60,084 nucleotides of DNA from a bacterium (GCA_030685015.1 JAUXWS010000020.1:1-60084), one strand, 5' to 3'. Shown: positions 27,186 through 36,774, counted from the first letter of the stretch. Numbers and translations: made by a program. Notes: generated by a model from the sequence alone, not told the origin.

Positions 27186-28522
27186 TGAAGGCGATCGCCA
27201 AGCGGGCGGCGCTGTTGGCGCTGCTGTCCCTGGTTCACTCCTGCGGTCGGCCGCCCACCGCGGAGGACCATGGGGAACATGACGGCCATGAACACGCGTC
27301 CCAGGACGCGACGGCGGAAGGGCATGGACAGGATCACGACCACGGCGCCGAGGAATCCGACCTGGACCGCCCGGTGGAGGAGTTGTTCGCGGCCGGCTGC
27401 GAGCATGGCGTGAAGACCCACCAGTGCGAGGAATGCCGCTACGAGGTGGGCGTGGCACGGGCACCCGGGCGCCTCTTCGAGGAAGGGCTGCTCCACCTGG
27501 GGCATGTGGAGGCCCGCGCGGTCGAGACCACCCTCACTCTCACGGGTGAGATCGTCTTTGATGCGCAACGGGTGGCCGATCTGGGCACGACGGCGCCGGG
27601 CGTCGTGCGCCAGGTTCGTGTGGCGCTGGGCGAGCGCGTGCGGCGCGGCCAGGTGCTGCTGGAGCTGGAGAGCGCCGAGGCGGGCGAGGCCGAAGAGGCT
27701 CTTCTTGAGGCCGCGGCCCAGTTGAAGATCGCGGAGCGGGGCGTCGCGCGCATCGACGAGCTGCGCCGGGAGGGGATCAGCTCCGAGCGGGAGCATGTGC
27801 TTGCCGCCAAGGACCTGGAGGCGTCGCGGAACCGGGTCGCCACCGCCCGCCAGCGCCTGGCCATGATGGGGCAGGACACCACGGGCGAGCGCCTCCCGAG
27901 CGCGGAGGAGCCCCGCGGCCGTCTGGTGGTGAAGGCGGCCGGCGACGGCGCCATCATCGCCCTGCACGCCGCGCCGGGCGAGAGCGTCCAGCCCGGGGAC
28001 GTGCTTGTCACCCTGGCGGACAACAGCTCGCTGTGGGTCTGGTGCGACCTCCACGAGCGGGATCTCGCCGCCTTGCACGGCCTTGTCCCCGGGGCCGGAT
28101 GGCGGGCGGTGGTCACGGTCAAGGCCTGGCCCGGCGAGGAGTTCACCGGCGTCGTCGATCTCGTCAGCCCGGTGATGGACGCCGCGACCCGCACCGTCAA
28201 GGTGCGCGTGGCCGTGCGCAACCCCGCGGGGCGACTCCTGGCCGGCATGTTCGCCCGTGTGGGGATCCTGCTGCCCGGCGGCGAGATGGTCGCCGCGGTG
28301 CCACGCGCCGCGGTCTGCGAGGACGAGGGCCGCGCCTTCATCTTCGTGCCCCACCATGAGGACTACTTCGTGCGGCGCCCGATCACCACGGGCCGCGCCT
28401 GGGGGGACTGGGTCGAACTGCTGCAGGCGCCGGACGGCGTCTCCACCGTGGTGACGGAGGGGGTCTTCCTGCTCAAATCCGACGTGCTGCGCTCCAAGAT
28501 GGGCGCCGGTTGCGCCGACTAG
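27185..28522 (+). CDS. RND efflux periplasmic adaptor (HlyD/CzcB-like), His-rich
   Basis: A 445-residue membrane-fusion protein that links pump and channel. The start of the protein is lipoprotein-like (LLSLVHSCG). It is followed by a His/Asp-rich stretch (EDHGEHDGHEHAS, GHGQDHDHGAEE) and a Cys/His cluster (CEHGVKTHQCEECRYEVGVA) that resembles metal-binding N-termini of CzcB-type adaptors. Then come the barrel-sandwich (TAPGVVRQVRVALGERVRRG), a helical hairpin, a second lipoyl half (APGESVQPGDVLVTLAD) and beta-barrel domains. The His-rich part points to divalent metals such as Zn or Co. Confidence 0.92.
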   Translation: MKAIAKRAALLALLSLVHSCGRPPTAEDHGEHDGHEHASQDATAEGHGQDHDHGAEESDLDRPVEELFAAGCEHGVKTHQCEECRYEVGVARAPGRLFEEGLLHLGHVEARAVETTLTLTGEIVFDAQRVADLGTTAPGVVRQVRVALGERVRRGQVLLELESAEAGEAEEALLEAAAQLKIAERGVARIDELRREGISSEREHVLAAKDLEASRNRVATARQRLAMMGQDTTGERLPSAEEPRGRLVVKAAGDGAIIALHAAPGESVQPGDVLVTLADNSSLWVWCDLHERDLAALHGLVPGAGWRAVVTVKAWPGEEFTGVVDLVSPVMDAATRTVKVRVAVRNPAGRLLAGMFARVGILLPGGEMVAAVPRAAVCEDEGRAFIFVPHHEDYFVRRPITTGRAWGDWVELLQAPDGVSTVVTEGVFLLKSDVLRSKMGAGCAD

Positions 28523-28531
28523 GAGAAAGCG

Positions 28532-31500
28532 ATGAAACTCACCCTTCTGCTCCTGCGCCACCGCCTGCTGGTGGTGCTGGCGGCGGCCGTCCTGGCCGTC
28601 GCCGGCGCGATCGCCTGGCGCGCCCTGCCCATCGACGCCTTTCCCGATGTCACCAACACCCAGGTGATGATCCTCAGCCAGGCTCCGGGCCTGGCCGCCA
28701 CCGATGTGGAGGACCGCATCAGCTATCCCATCGAGCAGGTGATGCGCGGCCTGCCCCGTGTCACCGAGGTGCGCTCCCTCTCCAAGGCCGGCCTCTCCCA
28801 GGTCGTGGTCATTTTCGAGGATGGCGTGGACACCTATTGGACGCGCCAGCAGGTCTTCGAGCGGCTCTCCATCGCCCGCGAACAGCTGCCGCCCGGCGTC
28901 GAGCCGGAGCTGGGCCCCATCAGCACGGGGCTGGGCGAGATCTTCCAATACACCCTCGAGAGCGACGCGGCCGATGCCATGGAACTGCGCACCATCCAGG
29001 ACTGGCTGGTGGCGCCCCTGCTCAAGCCGGTGCCCGGCGTCAATGAGGTCAACAGCTTCGGCGGACAGGTGCGGCAGGTCCAGGTGCTGGTCTCGCCGGA
29101 CCTCCTGCTCGCCCACGGCCTGACGCTGGAGGAGGTGGCGGACGCGCTGGAGGCCAACAACGCCAACGCCGGGGGCGGCGTCATCGTGCGGGGCTGGGAG
29201 CAGGTCTACCTGCGCGGCGTGGGTCTTCTGCAGGGGCCGCAGGATGTCGAGAACGTGGTGCTGCGCGCCCGGGACGGCACCCCCGTTCTGGTGAGGGACA
29301 TCGCCGAGGTGGTGATCGGCGCCGAGACGCGCCAGGGCGCGGTGACGCGCGACGGCAAGGGCGAGGCCGTGGCGGGCATGATCATCATGTTGAAGGGCGA
29401 GAACGCCCGCGACGTGGTCGACCGGGTGAAGGCCGCCATGGACGGCATCCGCGACAACCTGCCCGCCGGCGTCCGGCTCAACGTCTTCTACGACCGCACC
29501 GACCTGATCCAGGCCTGCATCCGCACGGTGCAGAACGCCCTGCTCGAGGGCGGCTTGCTCGTCATCATCGTTCTCTTCGTCTTCCTGGCGGAATTGCGCA
29601 CGGCCCTCATCGTCCTCGTCAGCCTGCCCCTCACCTTCCTGGCCAGCTTCATTGTGATGGGCTGGACCGGCATCAGCTCCAACCTGATGAGCCTGGGCGG
29701 GCTGGCCTTCTCCGTGGGCATGGTGGTGGACGCCTCCATCGTCGTGGTGGAGAACGTGCGCCGGCACCTGGCCCACGCCCTGCCGGAGACGCCGACCCGG
29801 GAGGTGGTCGCGCGGGCCGTGACGGAAGTGGCCCGGCCCGTTTCTTTCTCGGTCCTCATCGTCGTCATCATCCTGGTGCCGCTCTACACCCTGCAGGGCA
29901 TCGAGGGGAAGATGTTCGCCCCCCTCGCCTCGACCATGCTCATCGCCCTCCTCGCCTCGTTGCTCATCGCGTTCACCGTCATCCCCGTCCTGTCCGAACT
30001 CGTGTTGCGGCGGCGGCCGGATCGCGAGTTCGCTGTCACGCGCCGCCTCCACACCGGCTACATGCGCCTGCTGGACCGCGCCCTGCGCCGCCCGGGCCTG
30101 ACCATGGGTATTTCGACCGCTTTCCTGGCAGGGGCGTTGGCGCTGGTGCCCTTCATCGGGACCGAGTTCATGCCGGACCTCGACGAGGGGGCGATCGCCG
30201 TCAACGTCGTGCGCCTGCCCAACGCCTCGCTCGAGGGCTCGGTGGCCGTGGCCACGGCCATCGAAAAGCGCCTGGCGGCCTACCCTGAGGTGGCGACGGT
30301 GGTGAGCAAGACGGGTCGCGCCGAGATCTCGGAGGATCCCATGGGGCCGGAGCAAACCGATGTCATCATCATGCTCAAGCCGCGCGGAGCCTGGGGCCGG
30401 GGACGCCACCGGGCAGAGCTGGTGGCGGCCATGCAAAACGACCTGGCGACCATCCCCGGCCTGCGCTACTCCTTCTCCCAGCCCATCGCCCTGCGCGTCA
30501 ACGAGCTGATCTCCGGCGTCAAGAGCGATCTCGCCGTCAAGATCTTCGGCCCCGACCTGGACGTCCTCAAGAAGCTGGCCGACCAGGCGGCCGCCGTGTT
30601 GCAGAACACGCCGGGCGCCAGCGACGTCAAGGTGGAGCAGGTCTCGGGCATGGAGCAACTCGACGTGCGCGTCGACCGCCAGGCCTCGGCACGCCATGGC
30701 ATCAACATGTCCGACATCAACGCGACCATCGAGCTGGCTGTCGCCGGCCGCCAGGCCACCATCCTGATCGAGGAGCAGCGGCGCACGGCCGTGGTGCTGC
30801 GCTATCCCGAGGCCGAGCGCGGCTCCCGGCATCAGGTGGAGCGTTTGCTGGTGGCGGCGCCGGGGGGCGAGCGCGTCCCCCTCGCCCAGCTGGCGGAATT
30901 CGCACTGGTGGAGACGCCCATGCAGGTGAGCCGCGAGAACGGCATGCGGCGGGTGGTGGCGGAGGCGAATGTGCGGGGGCGGGATCTGGGCGGTTTCGTC
31001 GCCGAGGTCCAGGAGCGGCTCCAGCCGCTGGTGAAATCCATGCCCACCGGCTACCACCTGGCGTACGGCGGCCAGTTCGAGAATCAGCAGCGCGCCATGC
31101 GCCAGCTAAGCCTGGTGGTGCCCGTCGCCCTGCTTCTCATCCTGGTTCTCCTCTTCCTGGCCCTGGGCTCGCTCCCCGTCTCCCTGCTCGTTCTCCTGAA
31201 CCTGCCCTTCGCCCTGGTCGGCGGCGTCATTGCCGTCGTGCTGTTCCAGATGCCGCTCTCGGTCTCGGCGGCCGTCGCCTTCATCGTCCTGCTCGGAGTG
31301 GCCGTGCAGAACGGCGTGGTGCTCGTCGCCTTCTTCCGCCAGCTGCGGGAGCAGGGAGAATCCGTGGCGGACACCGTCCGCATCGGTTGCGACCTGCGTT
31401 TCCGGCCCTTGCTGATGACGGCCTTGACCAGTTTCATCGGCCACCTGCCCATGCTCTACGCCACAGGTTCCGGGGCCGACATCCAGAAACCCCTGGCCGT

Positions 31501-31615
31501 GGTGGTGATGGGCGGCCTCGTCACCTCGACGCTGCTGACCCTGATCGTCCTGCCCACGCTCTATCTTTCCGCCCATCGCTGGCGGGAGGGCCGGAGGGCG
31601 CGGCGGGCCGCCTGA
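28532..31615 (+). CDS. Heavy-metal RND efflux pump (CzcA/CusA family)
   Basis: This 1027-residue proton-driven inner-membrane pump has twelve helices and two large periplasmic loops. HME-RND signatures are WRALPIDAFPDVTNTQVMIL, PGLAATDVEDRISYPIEQVM, GLPRVTEVRSLSKAGLSQVV, TYWTRQQVFERL and, in helix 4, GMVVDASIVVVENVRRHL with the essential Asp. The helix-4 form differs from the classical CusA motif, so I do not assign the metal from it; the His-rich adaptor favours divalent cations. It follows the adaptor by 9 bases. Confidence 0.94.
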   Translation: MKLTLLLLRHRLLVVLAAAVLAVAGAIAWRALPIDAFPDVTNTQVMILSQAPGLAATDVEDRISYPIEQVMRGLPRVTEVRSLSKAGLSQVVVIFEDGVDTYWTRQQVFERLSIAREQLPPGVEPELGPISTGLGEIFQYTLESDAADAMELRTIQDWLVAPLLKPVPGVNEVNSFGGQVRQVQVLVSPDLLLAHGLTLEEVADALEANNANAGGGVIVRGWEQVYLRGVGLLQGPQDVENVVLRARDGTPVLVRDIAEVVIGAETRQGAVTRDGKGEAVAGMIIMLKGENARDVVDRVKAAMDGIRDNLPAGVRLNVFYDRTDLIQACIRTVQNALLEGGLLVIIVLFVFLAELRTALIVLVSLPLTFLASFIVMGWTGISSNLMSLGGLAFSVGMVVDASIVVVENVRRHLAHALPETPTREVVARAVTEVARPVSFSVLIVVIILVPLYTLQGIEGKMFAPLASTMLIALLASLLIAFTVIPVLSELVLRRRPDREFAVTRRLHTGYMRLLDRALRRPGLTMGISTAFLAGALALVPFIGTEFMPDLDEGAIAVNVVRLPNASLEGSVAVATAIEKRLAAYPEVATVVSKTGRAEISEDPMGPEQTDVIIMLKPRGAWGRGRHRAELVAAMQNDLATIPGLRYSFSQPIALRVNELISGVKSDLAVKIFGPDLDVLKKLADQAAAVLQNTPGASDVKVEQVSGMEQLDVRVDRQASARHGINMSDINATIELAVAGRQATILIEEQRRTAVVLRYPEAERGSRHQVERLLVAAPGGERVPLAQLAEFALVETPMQVSRENGMRRVVAEANVRGRDLGGFVAEVQERLQPLVKSMPTGYHLAYGGQFENQQRAMRQLSLVVPVALLLILVLLFLALGSLPVSLLVLLNLPFALVGGVIAVVLFQMPLSVSAAVAFIVLLGVAVQNGVVLVAFFRQLREQGESVADTVRIGCDLRFRPLLMTALTSFIGHLPMLYATGSGADIQKPLAVVVMGGLVTSTLLTLIVLPTLYLSAHRWREGRRARRAA

Positions 31616-31675
31616 CCGCTTCGCCTCCCGGGCGTGGTGCGCGCAAGGCCATGATGCGAAGTGGATGGAGGTGGC

Positions 31676-32461
31676 ATGAACGAGGTGCTTGAGCAGATCT
31701 GGGCGCACCGCTCCATCCGCGCCTACCGGCCCGACCCGCTGGCGGAGGAGACCCTGCGCGAGATCCTGGAAGCCGGCTTGCGGGCGTCCTCAAGCGGCAA
31801 CATGCAGACCTGGTCCGTCATCGTGACGCGGGAGGAGGAGCGCAAGCGCCGCCTCTGGGAGCTGCATCTCAGGCAGGACATGATCCTCCAGGCGCCGGTC
31901 GTGCTCTGTTTCTGCGCCGACTTCCACCGCATGGGCCGCTGGTGCCGGCGGCGCGACGCCGTCCCCGGCTACGACAACCTGCTCAGCTTCCTGGTGGCCA
32001 CCGGGGACCTCTTCCTGGCCGCGCAGAACAGCGTCTTGGCCGCCGAAAGCCTGGGCCTGGGCGCCTGCTACATGGGCACCACGCTCAACGCCATGGAGGA
32101 GCTCTGCCTCTTCTATGAGCTGCCCCCCGGCGTGGTGCCGGTCACCAGCGTCGTGCTGGGCCATCCCGCCGAGGACCCCGCGCCCCGCATGCGCCTGCCC
32201 CTGGATGGCCTCCTGCACCAGGAGCGCTACCGGGACTACGACGACGCCGAGATCGACGGGATCTACCAGCTGCGCGACACGGAGGGCTGGCTGCGCTATC
32301 TGGCCATTCCGGAACTGGCGGAGCGCATGGGGCGGGACGGCATCACCAACCTGGCCCAGGTCTACACCCGGCTCAAGTACCGCAAGGCCGATTTCGACGA
32401 AGCCTCCCGCCGCATCCTGGCCCTCCTGCGCCGACAGGGCTTCATGGCACAGGACGACTGA
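31676..32461 (+). CDS. Nitroreductase family flavoprotein (NfsA/FRP-like)
   Basis: A 261-residue FMN-dependent NAD(P)H oxidoreductase. The N-terminal HRSIRAYRPDPLAEETLREIL, the ASSSGNMQTWSVIVT FMN-binding segment and the central LGLGACYMG are family signatures. The C-terminal extension (YRKADFDEASRRIL) is the NfsA/FRP-type tail. GGAGGTGGC precedes the ATG at 31676. It lies 60 bases downstream of the RND pump and may be in its transcript; its natural substrate is unknown. Confidence 0.9.
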   Translation: MNEVLEQIWAHRSIRAYRPDPLAEETLREILEAGLRASSSGNMQTWSVIVTREEERKRRLWELHLRQDMILQAPVVLCFCADFHRMGRWCRRRDAVPGYDNLLSFLVATGDLFLAAQNSVLAAESLGLGACYMGTTLNAMEELCLFYELPPGVVPVTSVVLGHPAEDPAPRMRLPLDGLLHQERYRDYDDAEIDGIYQLRDTEGWLRYLAIPELAERMGRDGITNLAQVYTRLKYRKADFDEASRRILALLRRQGFMAQDD

Positions 32462-32504
32462 TTCCCGCTCCGGTCCGCCCCCGGCCGTGGTGGTCGCCGG
32501 CTTG

Positions 32505-33044
32505 TCAGCGGGCGGGGGGCAGCAGCACCGCGTCGATGACGTGGACCATGCCGTTGGAGGCCTTGACCGAGCCCAGGATGCGGTGGCCGTCAATGAGGAC
32601 ATCCCCGCCCCGCCGCGTGATCAGCGCGGCCGTGCCGTCCACCATGCCCAGGCTCTGCCCGTCCCGGAAGCTCTCGAGGGCCAGGGCCGAGGTGGTCACA
32701 TGATGGTAGAGGATCGTCTTCAGCTGGTTCTTGTTCTCCGCCTTGAGCAGATTGGCCAGGGTCCCCGCCGGCAGCTGGTCGAAGGCGGCGTTGATCGGGG
32801 CGAAGACGGTGAAGGGTCCGGCGTTGGAGAGGGCGTCCACCAGTCCGGCCGCCTGCACGGCCTTGACCAGGGTGCCGTGGTCCGGCGAGGCGACGGCCAC
32901 CTTGACGATGTCCTTCTGCGAGACATCGTCCTGCACGGCGGATTGTCCGGCCGAGGCCGACGGGGCGGCGGACTGCTCGGCGGGCGGGGCGCCGCAGCCG
33001 ATCCACAGCGAGACGGAGATGATCAGCGGAAACAGCCTGCTCAT
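32505..33044 (-). CDS. Fasciclin-domain (FAS1) lipoprotein
   Basis: A 179-residue surface or periplasmic lipoprotein with a signal ending in SLWIGC (lipobox), a Ser/Ala-rich spacer (to ~45), then one FAS1 domain with its H1 motif (FTVFAPINAAFDQLP), the central YHHVTTSALALE and the H2 motif (MVHVIDAVLLPP). Of two ATGs 6 bases apart, 33044 fits better because GGGAGG lies 6 bases before it. FAS1 domains bind matrix or membrane partners. It is convergent with the nitroreductase gene. Confidence 0.92.
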   Translation of the reverse strand: MSRLFPLIISVSLWIGCGAPPAEQSAAPSASAGQSAVQDDVSQKDIVKVAVASPDHGTLVKAVQAAGLVDALSNAGPFTVFAPINAAFDQLPAGTLANLLKAENKNQLKTILYHHVTTSALALESFRDGQSLGMVDGTAALITRRGGDVLIDGHRILGSVKASNGMVHVIDAVLLPPAR

Positions 33045-33220
33045 GTGCATCCTCCCATTGGTCTGGACAGCCACTGCCTGCGGGCGGCTTTGCAACGCGT
33101 GAAAATCGCACCTGAAGGTAGGATTAAAGTTCAAGAATACCAGTTGGATGGACCCGCGGGCCTGGGGCAGGGCTCGGGTTGGATGATGAGGGCGGTGACG
33201 CGACCAGGTCCAGCGGACTC

Positions 33221-33937
33221 TTAGCGCAGCTCCCGCCTCAGCCGGCGCAAATCGGGGATGGTCACGGCCCGGCCGTTGAAGCGGGCCAGATCCAGGGCGC
33301 CCAGCTGGCGCAAGGCGCGGGCCACCGTCTCCGGACGCACGCCCAGCATGGCGGCCAGGTCGCGGCGGGACAGGGGCAGATCGAGGCGCGCCAGGTTGCC
33401 GTCCCCCTCCACCAGGCCGCAGCCGGGCAGGAGCTGCAACAGGAGATCAAGCAGGCGCCATTCCAGGGTGCGGGTGGCCATGCGCAGCCGGGCCTCCCCG
33501 TAACTGCGCAACTCCAAGGCCAGCAGGCGGGAGAATTCGGCGCGCAGCTCCGGGTTGCGGGTGAGGATCTCGTCCAGCAGGCGGGCCGGGAAGAAGCAGG
33601 CGCGGGACTGGCGCAGCGCCTCGGCCCCGGCCGTGTAGTCCATGCCGCCGAAGTAGGCGGGGAAGCCCAGGGTCTCCCCGGGATGGGCCAGGCGCAGGAT
33701 GACCGAATTGCCCTGCTTGTCCGACTTGCGCAGGGCGAGCAGGCCGGACTCGATGCAATGCAGGCCGTGGCAGGGGTGGTGTTCGTGGAAGAGGATCTGG
33801 CCCGGGGCCAGGATCAGGTCCGTGCGGAACTCCTCGAGCAGCCGCTGGTCCCGATCGTCCAAGTGGCTCCAACACGAGGCGGGAAAGAGCCGGCACATGC
33901 GGCAGGCGCTCACCGCCAGAAGGTCGACTTGGCCCAC
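33221..33937 (-). CDS. FNR-like transcription regulator (Crp/Fnr family) with N-terminal Cys cluster
   Basis: A 238-residue Crp/Fnr regulator: N-terminal Cys cluster C12-x2-C15-x6-C22, cyclic-nucleotide-binding-like barrel with GQILFHEHHPCHGLHCIESG and GETLGFPAYFGG, dimer helix, and C-terminal helix-turn-helix (LSRRDLAAMLGVRPETVARA). The cluster is like the C-x2-C-x5-C of oxygen-sensing FNR, which binds a [4Fe-4S] cluster with a fourth Cys in the barrel; here C56 or C61 could be the fourth. It is divergent from the cbb3 oxidase operon with a perfect FNR box in between, so it very likely regulates that operon. The exact spacing differs from E. coli FNR, so cluster binding is inferred. Confidence 0.88.
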   Translation of the reverse strand: MGQVDLLAVSACRMCRLFPASCWSHLDDRDQRLLEEFRTDLILAPGQILFHEHHPCHGLHCIESGLLALRKSDKQGNSVILRLAHPGETLGFPAYFGGMDYTAGAEALRQSRACFFPARLLDEILTRNPELRAEFSRLLALELRSYGEARLRMATRTLEWRLLDLLLQLLPGCGLVEGDGNLARLDLPLSRRDLAAMLGVRPETVARALRQLGALDLARFNGRAVTIPDLRRLRRELR

Positions 33938-34201
33938 ACCGGCTCCTTGCGTCTAGTGGACTGATTCTCGTGAGATGACGGATGATGACGTGCATAGGCC
34001 GTCCAGCGCAAGGCGTCCGCGCCGCCGGCGCAGTGGGGCTGCGTCAAGGCGCGGCAACGCGGCGATGGGCGGCCTGGGCGCTTCCCGTAGGGTTTGCGGG
34101 GTTACCAACGTTCCATCTCCCATGCATTGTGCAGCAAACAGCATCCGGCAGATCACGGGAATCGGTCCACCAGTCTGGTCGTCACCAACTTCGCCAGACA
34201 C

Positions 34202-34215
34202 TTGATTTTTATCAA
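34202..34215 (+). promoter_or_regulatory. FNR/ANR box upstream of the cbb3 oxidase operon
   Basis: TTGAT-TTTT-ATCAA, a perfect match to the FNR consensus TTGAT-N4-ATCAA. The palindrome extends one further base on each side (C...G). It lies 107 bases upstream of ccoNO. A TAAACT hexamer at 34260-34265 could be a -10 box, which would place this site near -61.5, a class I FNR position. The rest of the 385-base gap (33938-34322) shows no gene. Confidence 0.85.
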
Positions 34216-34322
34216 GCGGGAGAATGACAAAAGCCGTTCGCCGGACACCTGTTGTTCCTTAAACTATCCGCCAGCCATCCAGCGCTTGTCACGACGCAAC
34301 AGACCCCAGTCCGGGAGGTGCC

Positions 34323-36560
34323 ATGAGCGAACGCATCGAGTCCTTTGCCTACAACGATGACGTCGTCCGCAAGTTCGTGATGGCCACGCTGCTGTGGGGC
34401 GTGGTCGGCATGCTGGTGGGCCTGCTCATCGCCTTGCAGCTGATCTGGCCCGCCTTGAACTTCGACCTGCCCTTCCTCACCTTCGGCCGGCTGCGTCCGC
34501 TGCACACCAATGCCGTCATCTTCGCCTTCGTGGGCAACAGCATGTTCGCCGGCATCTATTACTCGACCCAGCGCCTGCTCAAGGCCCGCATCTTCAGCGA
34601 TCTCCTGTCGCGCATCCACTTCTGGGGGTGGCAGGCCATCATCGTCTCGGCGGCGCTTACCCTGCCCTTCGGCTTCACCCAAAGCCGCGAGTATGCGGAG
34701 CTGGAGTGGCCCATCGACATCGCCATCGCCGTGATCTGGGTCGTCTTCGCCGTCAACTTCTTCATGACCATCGCCCGGCGGCGCGAGCGCCACCTCTACG
34801 TGGCCCTCTGGTTCTACATCGCCACCCTCATCACCATCGCCATCCTGCACATCTTCAACAACCTGTGGGTGATCGCCGGCCCGCTCAAGAGCTACTCCAT
34901 CTACGCCGGCGTGCAGGATGCCTTCATGCAGTGGTGGTACGGCCACAACGCCGTGGCCTTCTTCCTCACCACGCCCATCCTCGGCCTCATGTACTACTTC
35001 CTGCCCAAGGCGGCGGAGCGCCCGGTCTTCAGCTACCGGCTCTCCATCCTCCACTTCTGGACCCTCGTCTTCATGTACATCTGGGCCGGGCCCCACCACC
35101 TGCACTACACGGCCCTGCCGGGCTGGGCCTCCACCCTGGGCATGGTCTTCAGCATCATGTTGTGGATGCCTTCCTGGGGCGGCATGATCAACGGCCTGCT
35201 CACCCTGCGCGGGGCCTGGCACAAGGTGGCCGAGGATCCCATCCTCAAGTTCTTCGTGGTGGCCGTCACCTTCTATGGGATGAGCACCTTCGAGGGGCCC
35301 CTCTTGAGCGTGAAGACGGTCAACGCCCTGTCCCACTACACGGACTGGACGGTGGGGCACGCCCATGCCGGCGCCCTGGGCTGGAACGGCTTCATGGCCT
35401 TCGGCATGCTCTACTGGCTGGCGCCCCGCCTCTTCCAGACGGGCCGCCTCTACAGCCGCAAGCTGGCCGAATGGCACTTCTGGCTGGGCACGGTGGGCAT
35501 CCTGCTCTACGTGGTGGCCCTCTACTCGGCGGGCATCACCCAGGGCCTCATGTGGCGCGCCTTCGACCAGACGGGCCGCCTGCTCTACCCCGATTTCGTG
35601 GAGACGGTGCTGCGCCTGGAGCCCATGTACATGGCCCGCGCTCTGGGCGGCAGCCTCTACCTGCTGGGCGCCCTCATCGGCGCCTGGAACATCCTCATGA
35701 CCTGGAGCCGGCGTCCGGCCGTCTACGAGGAGCCGGTCTACGAGGCGGCCGCCCTCGTCAATGTCAAGGAAGAGGCCGACTACAGCCGCCTGGGCGAGGC
35801 GGGCACGCCCATGCCCGGCCTCGGGCACGCCGCGCGCCGCTTCACCAGCCTGGCCTGGCACCGCGTGTGGGAGGGTCGCGGCCTGCTCTTCACCGTCTGG
35901 GTGGCCGTGGCTGTCATCGTGGCCAGCCTCTTCGAGATCATTCCCACCTTCCTCATCAAGTCCAACGTGCCCACCATCGCCTCGGTCAAGCCCTACACGC
36001 CGCTGGAGTTGTACGGGCGGGACATCTACGTGGCGGAGGGCTGCTACAACTGCCACAGCCAGATGATCCGGCCCTTCCGCGCCGAGGTGCTGCGCTATGG
36101 CGAATACTCCAAGCCCGGCGAGTTCGTCTACGACCATCCCTTCCAGTGGAGCAGCCGGCGCATCGGTCCCGACCTGCACCGCGAGGGCGGCAAGCGCAGC
36201 GACTTCTGGCATCTGGAGCATTTCCGCGACCCGCCGCGCATGACCCCGGGCTCCATCATGCCGGGCTACCCCTGGTTCGAGACGAGCCTGATCGATTTCG
36301 CGGCCATCCAGAAGCGGGTGAAGGCCATGGTGATCCTCGGCGTGCCTTACGGGGACGAGGCCGCCCGGGCCGCCGAGCTGGCCCGCGAACAGGCCGGCCG
36401 CGTGGCGCGCGCCATGGCCGAGGCGGGCGGTCCCGCGAACCTGGAGGACAAGCAGGTGGTGGCCATGATCGCCTACCTGCAGCGTCTGGGCACCGACATC
36501 AAGTCCTCGGCGGCCGGCGGCGCGGGCGTGCTCCTCCCGCAGAGCCGGGCGGAGAACTGA
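34323..36560 (+). CDS. ccoNO: cbb3-type cytochrome c oxidase, fused subunits I and II (CcoN-CcoO)
   Basis: One 745-residue protein joins two normally separate subunits. Residues 1 to ~475 are CcoN, with twelve helices and His ligands for two hemes b and CuB (RPLHTNAVIFAF, WWYGHNAVAFFLT, GPHHLHYTALPGW, GHAHAGALGW). Residues ~505-745 are CcoO, with one membrane helix and a heme c site CYNCH starting at Cys574, then SQMIRPFR and SIMPGYPWF. It reduces O2 to water with proton pumping at low oxygen. The fusion is known in some lineages. It is the first gene of the oxidase operon. Confidence 0.95.
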   Translation: MSERIESFAYNDDVVRKFVMATLLWGVVGMLVGLLIALQLIWPALNFDLPFLTFGRLRPLHTNAVIFAFVGNSMFAGIYYSTQRLLKARIFSDLLSRIHFWGWQAIIVSAALTLPFGFTQSREYAELEWPIDIAIAVIWVVFAVNFFMTIARRRERHLYVALWFYIATLITIAILHIFNNLWVIAGPLKSYSIYAGVQDAFMQWWYGHNAVAFFLTTPILGLMYYFLPKAAERPVFSYRLSILHFWTLVFMYIWAGPHHLHYTALPGWASTLGMVFSIMLWMPSWGGMINGLLTLRGAWHKVAEDPILKFFVVAVTFYGMSTFEGPLLSVKTVNALSHYTDWTVGHAHAGALGWNGFMAFGMLYWLAPRLFQTGRLYSRKLAEWHFWLGTVGILLYVVALYSAGITQGLMWRAFDQTGRLLYPDFVETVLRLEPMYMARALGGSLYLLGALIGAWNILMTWSRRPAVYEEPVYEAAALVNVKEEADYSRLGEAGTPMPGLGHAARRFTSLAWHRVWEGRGLLFTVWVAVAVIVASLFEIIPTFLIKSNVPTIASVKPYTPLELYGRDIYVAEGCYNCHSQMIRPFRAEVLRYGEYSKPGEFVYDHPFQWSSRRIGPDLHREGGKRSDFWHLEHFRDPPRMTPGSIMPGYPWFETSLIDFAAIQKRVKAMVILGVPYGDEAARAAELAREQAGRVARAMAEAGGPANLEDKQVVAMIAYLQRLGTDIKSSAAGGAGVLLPQSRAEN

Positions 36561-36561
36561 C

Positions 36562-36774
36562 ATGGGCCTGTCCGCCATCATGGGACATGCCGGCCTCTCG
36601 GGCTATGCGATCGTGGCGATGCTGCTCTTCATCGCCGTCTTCGCCAGCCTGATGGTGCGCCTCTGGCGCCAGGGACGCTCGGGCCGCCTCGAGGAGGCGG
36701 GCCGGCTGCCCCTCGATGACGGCCGGCTGGCCACGCTCGTTGATCCATCGACCCGCAGGCGCAAGGAGGGGTGA
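36562..36774 (+). CDS. ccoQ: CcoQ-like small oxidase subunit
   Basis: A 70-residue protein with one N-terminal membrane helix (ALSGYAIVAMLLF-type segment, residues ~10-32) and a basic cytoplasmic tail, in the ccoQ position between ccoNO and ccoP. Sequence conservation of CcoQ is low, so the assignment rests on size, topology and place. It starts 1 base after the ccoNO stop and overlaps ccoP (TGATG). Confidence 0.7.
   Translation: MGLSAIMGHAGLSGYAIVAMLLFIAVFASLMVRLWRQGRSGRLEEAGRLPLDDGRLATLVDPSTRRRKEG

Noticed and set aside
27179-31057. 1292-codon minus-strand open frame opposite the RND genes
   Set aside because: A high-GC shadow frame: Gly/His/Asp/Gln-rich translation, opposite well-supported adaptor and pump genes.
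34212-36581. 789-codon minus-strand open frame opposite ccoNO
   Set aside because: A shadow of the oxidase gene, with Gly/His/Glu/Asp-rich translation and no start signal.
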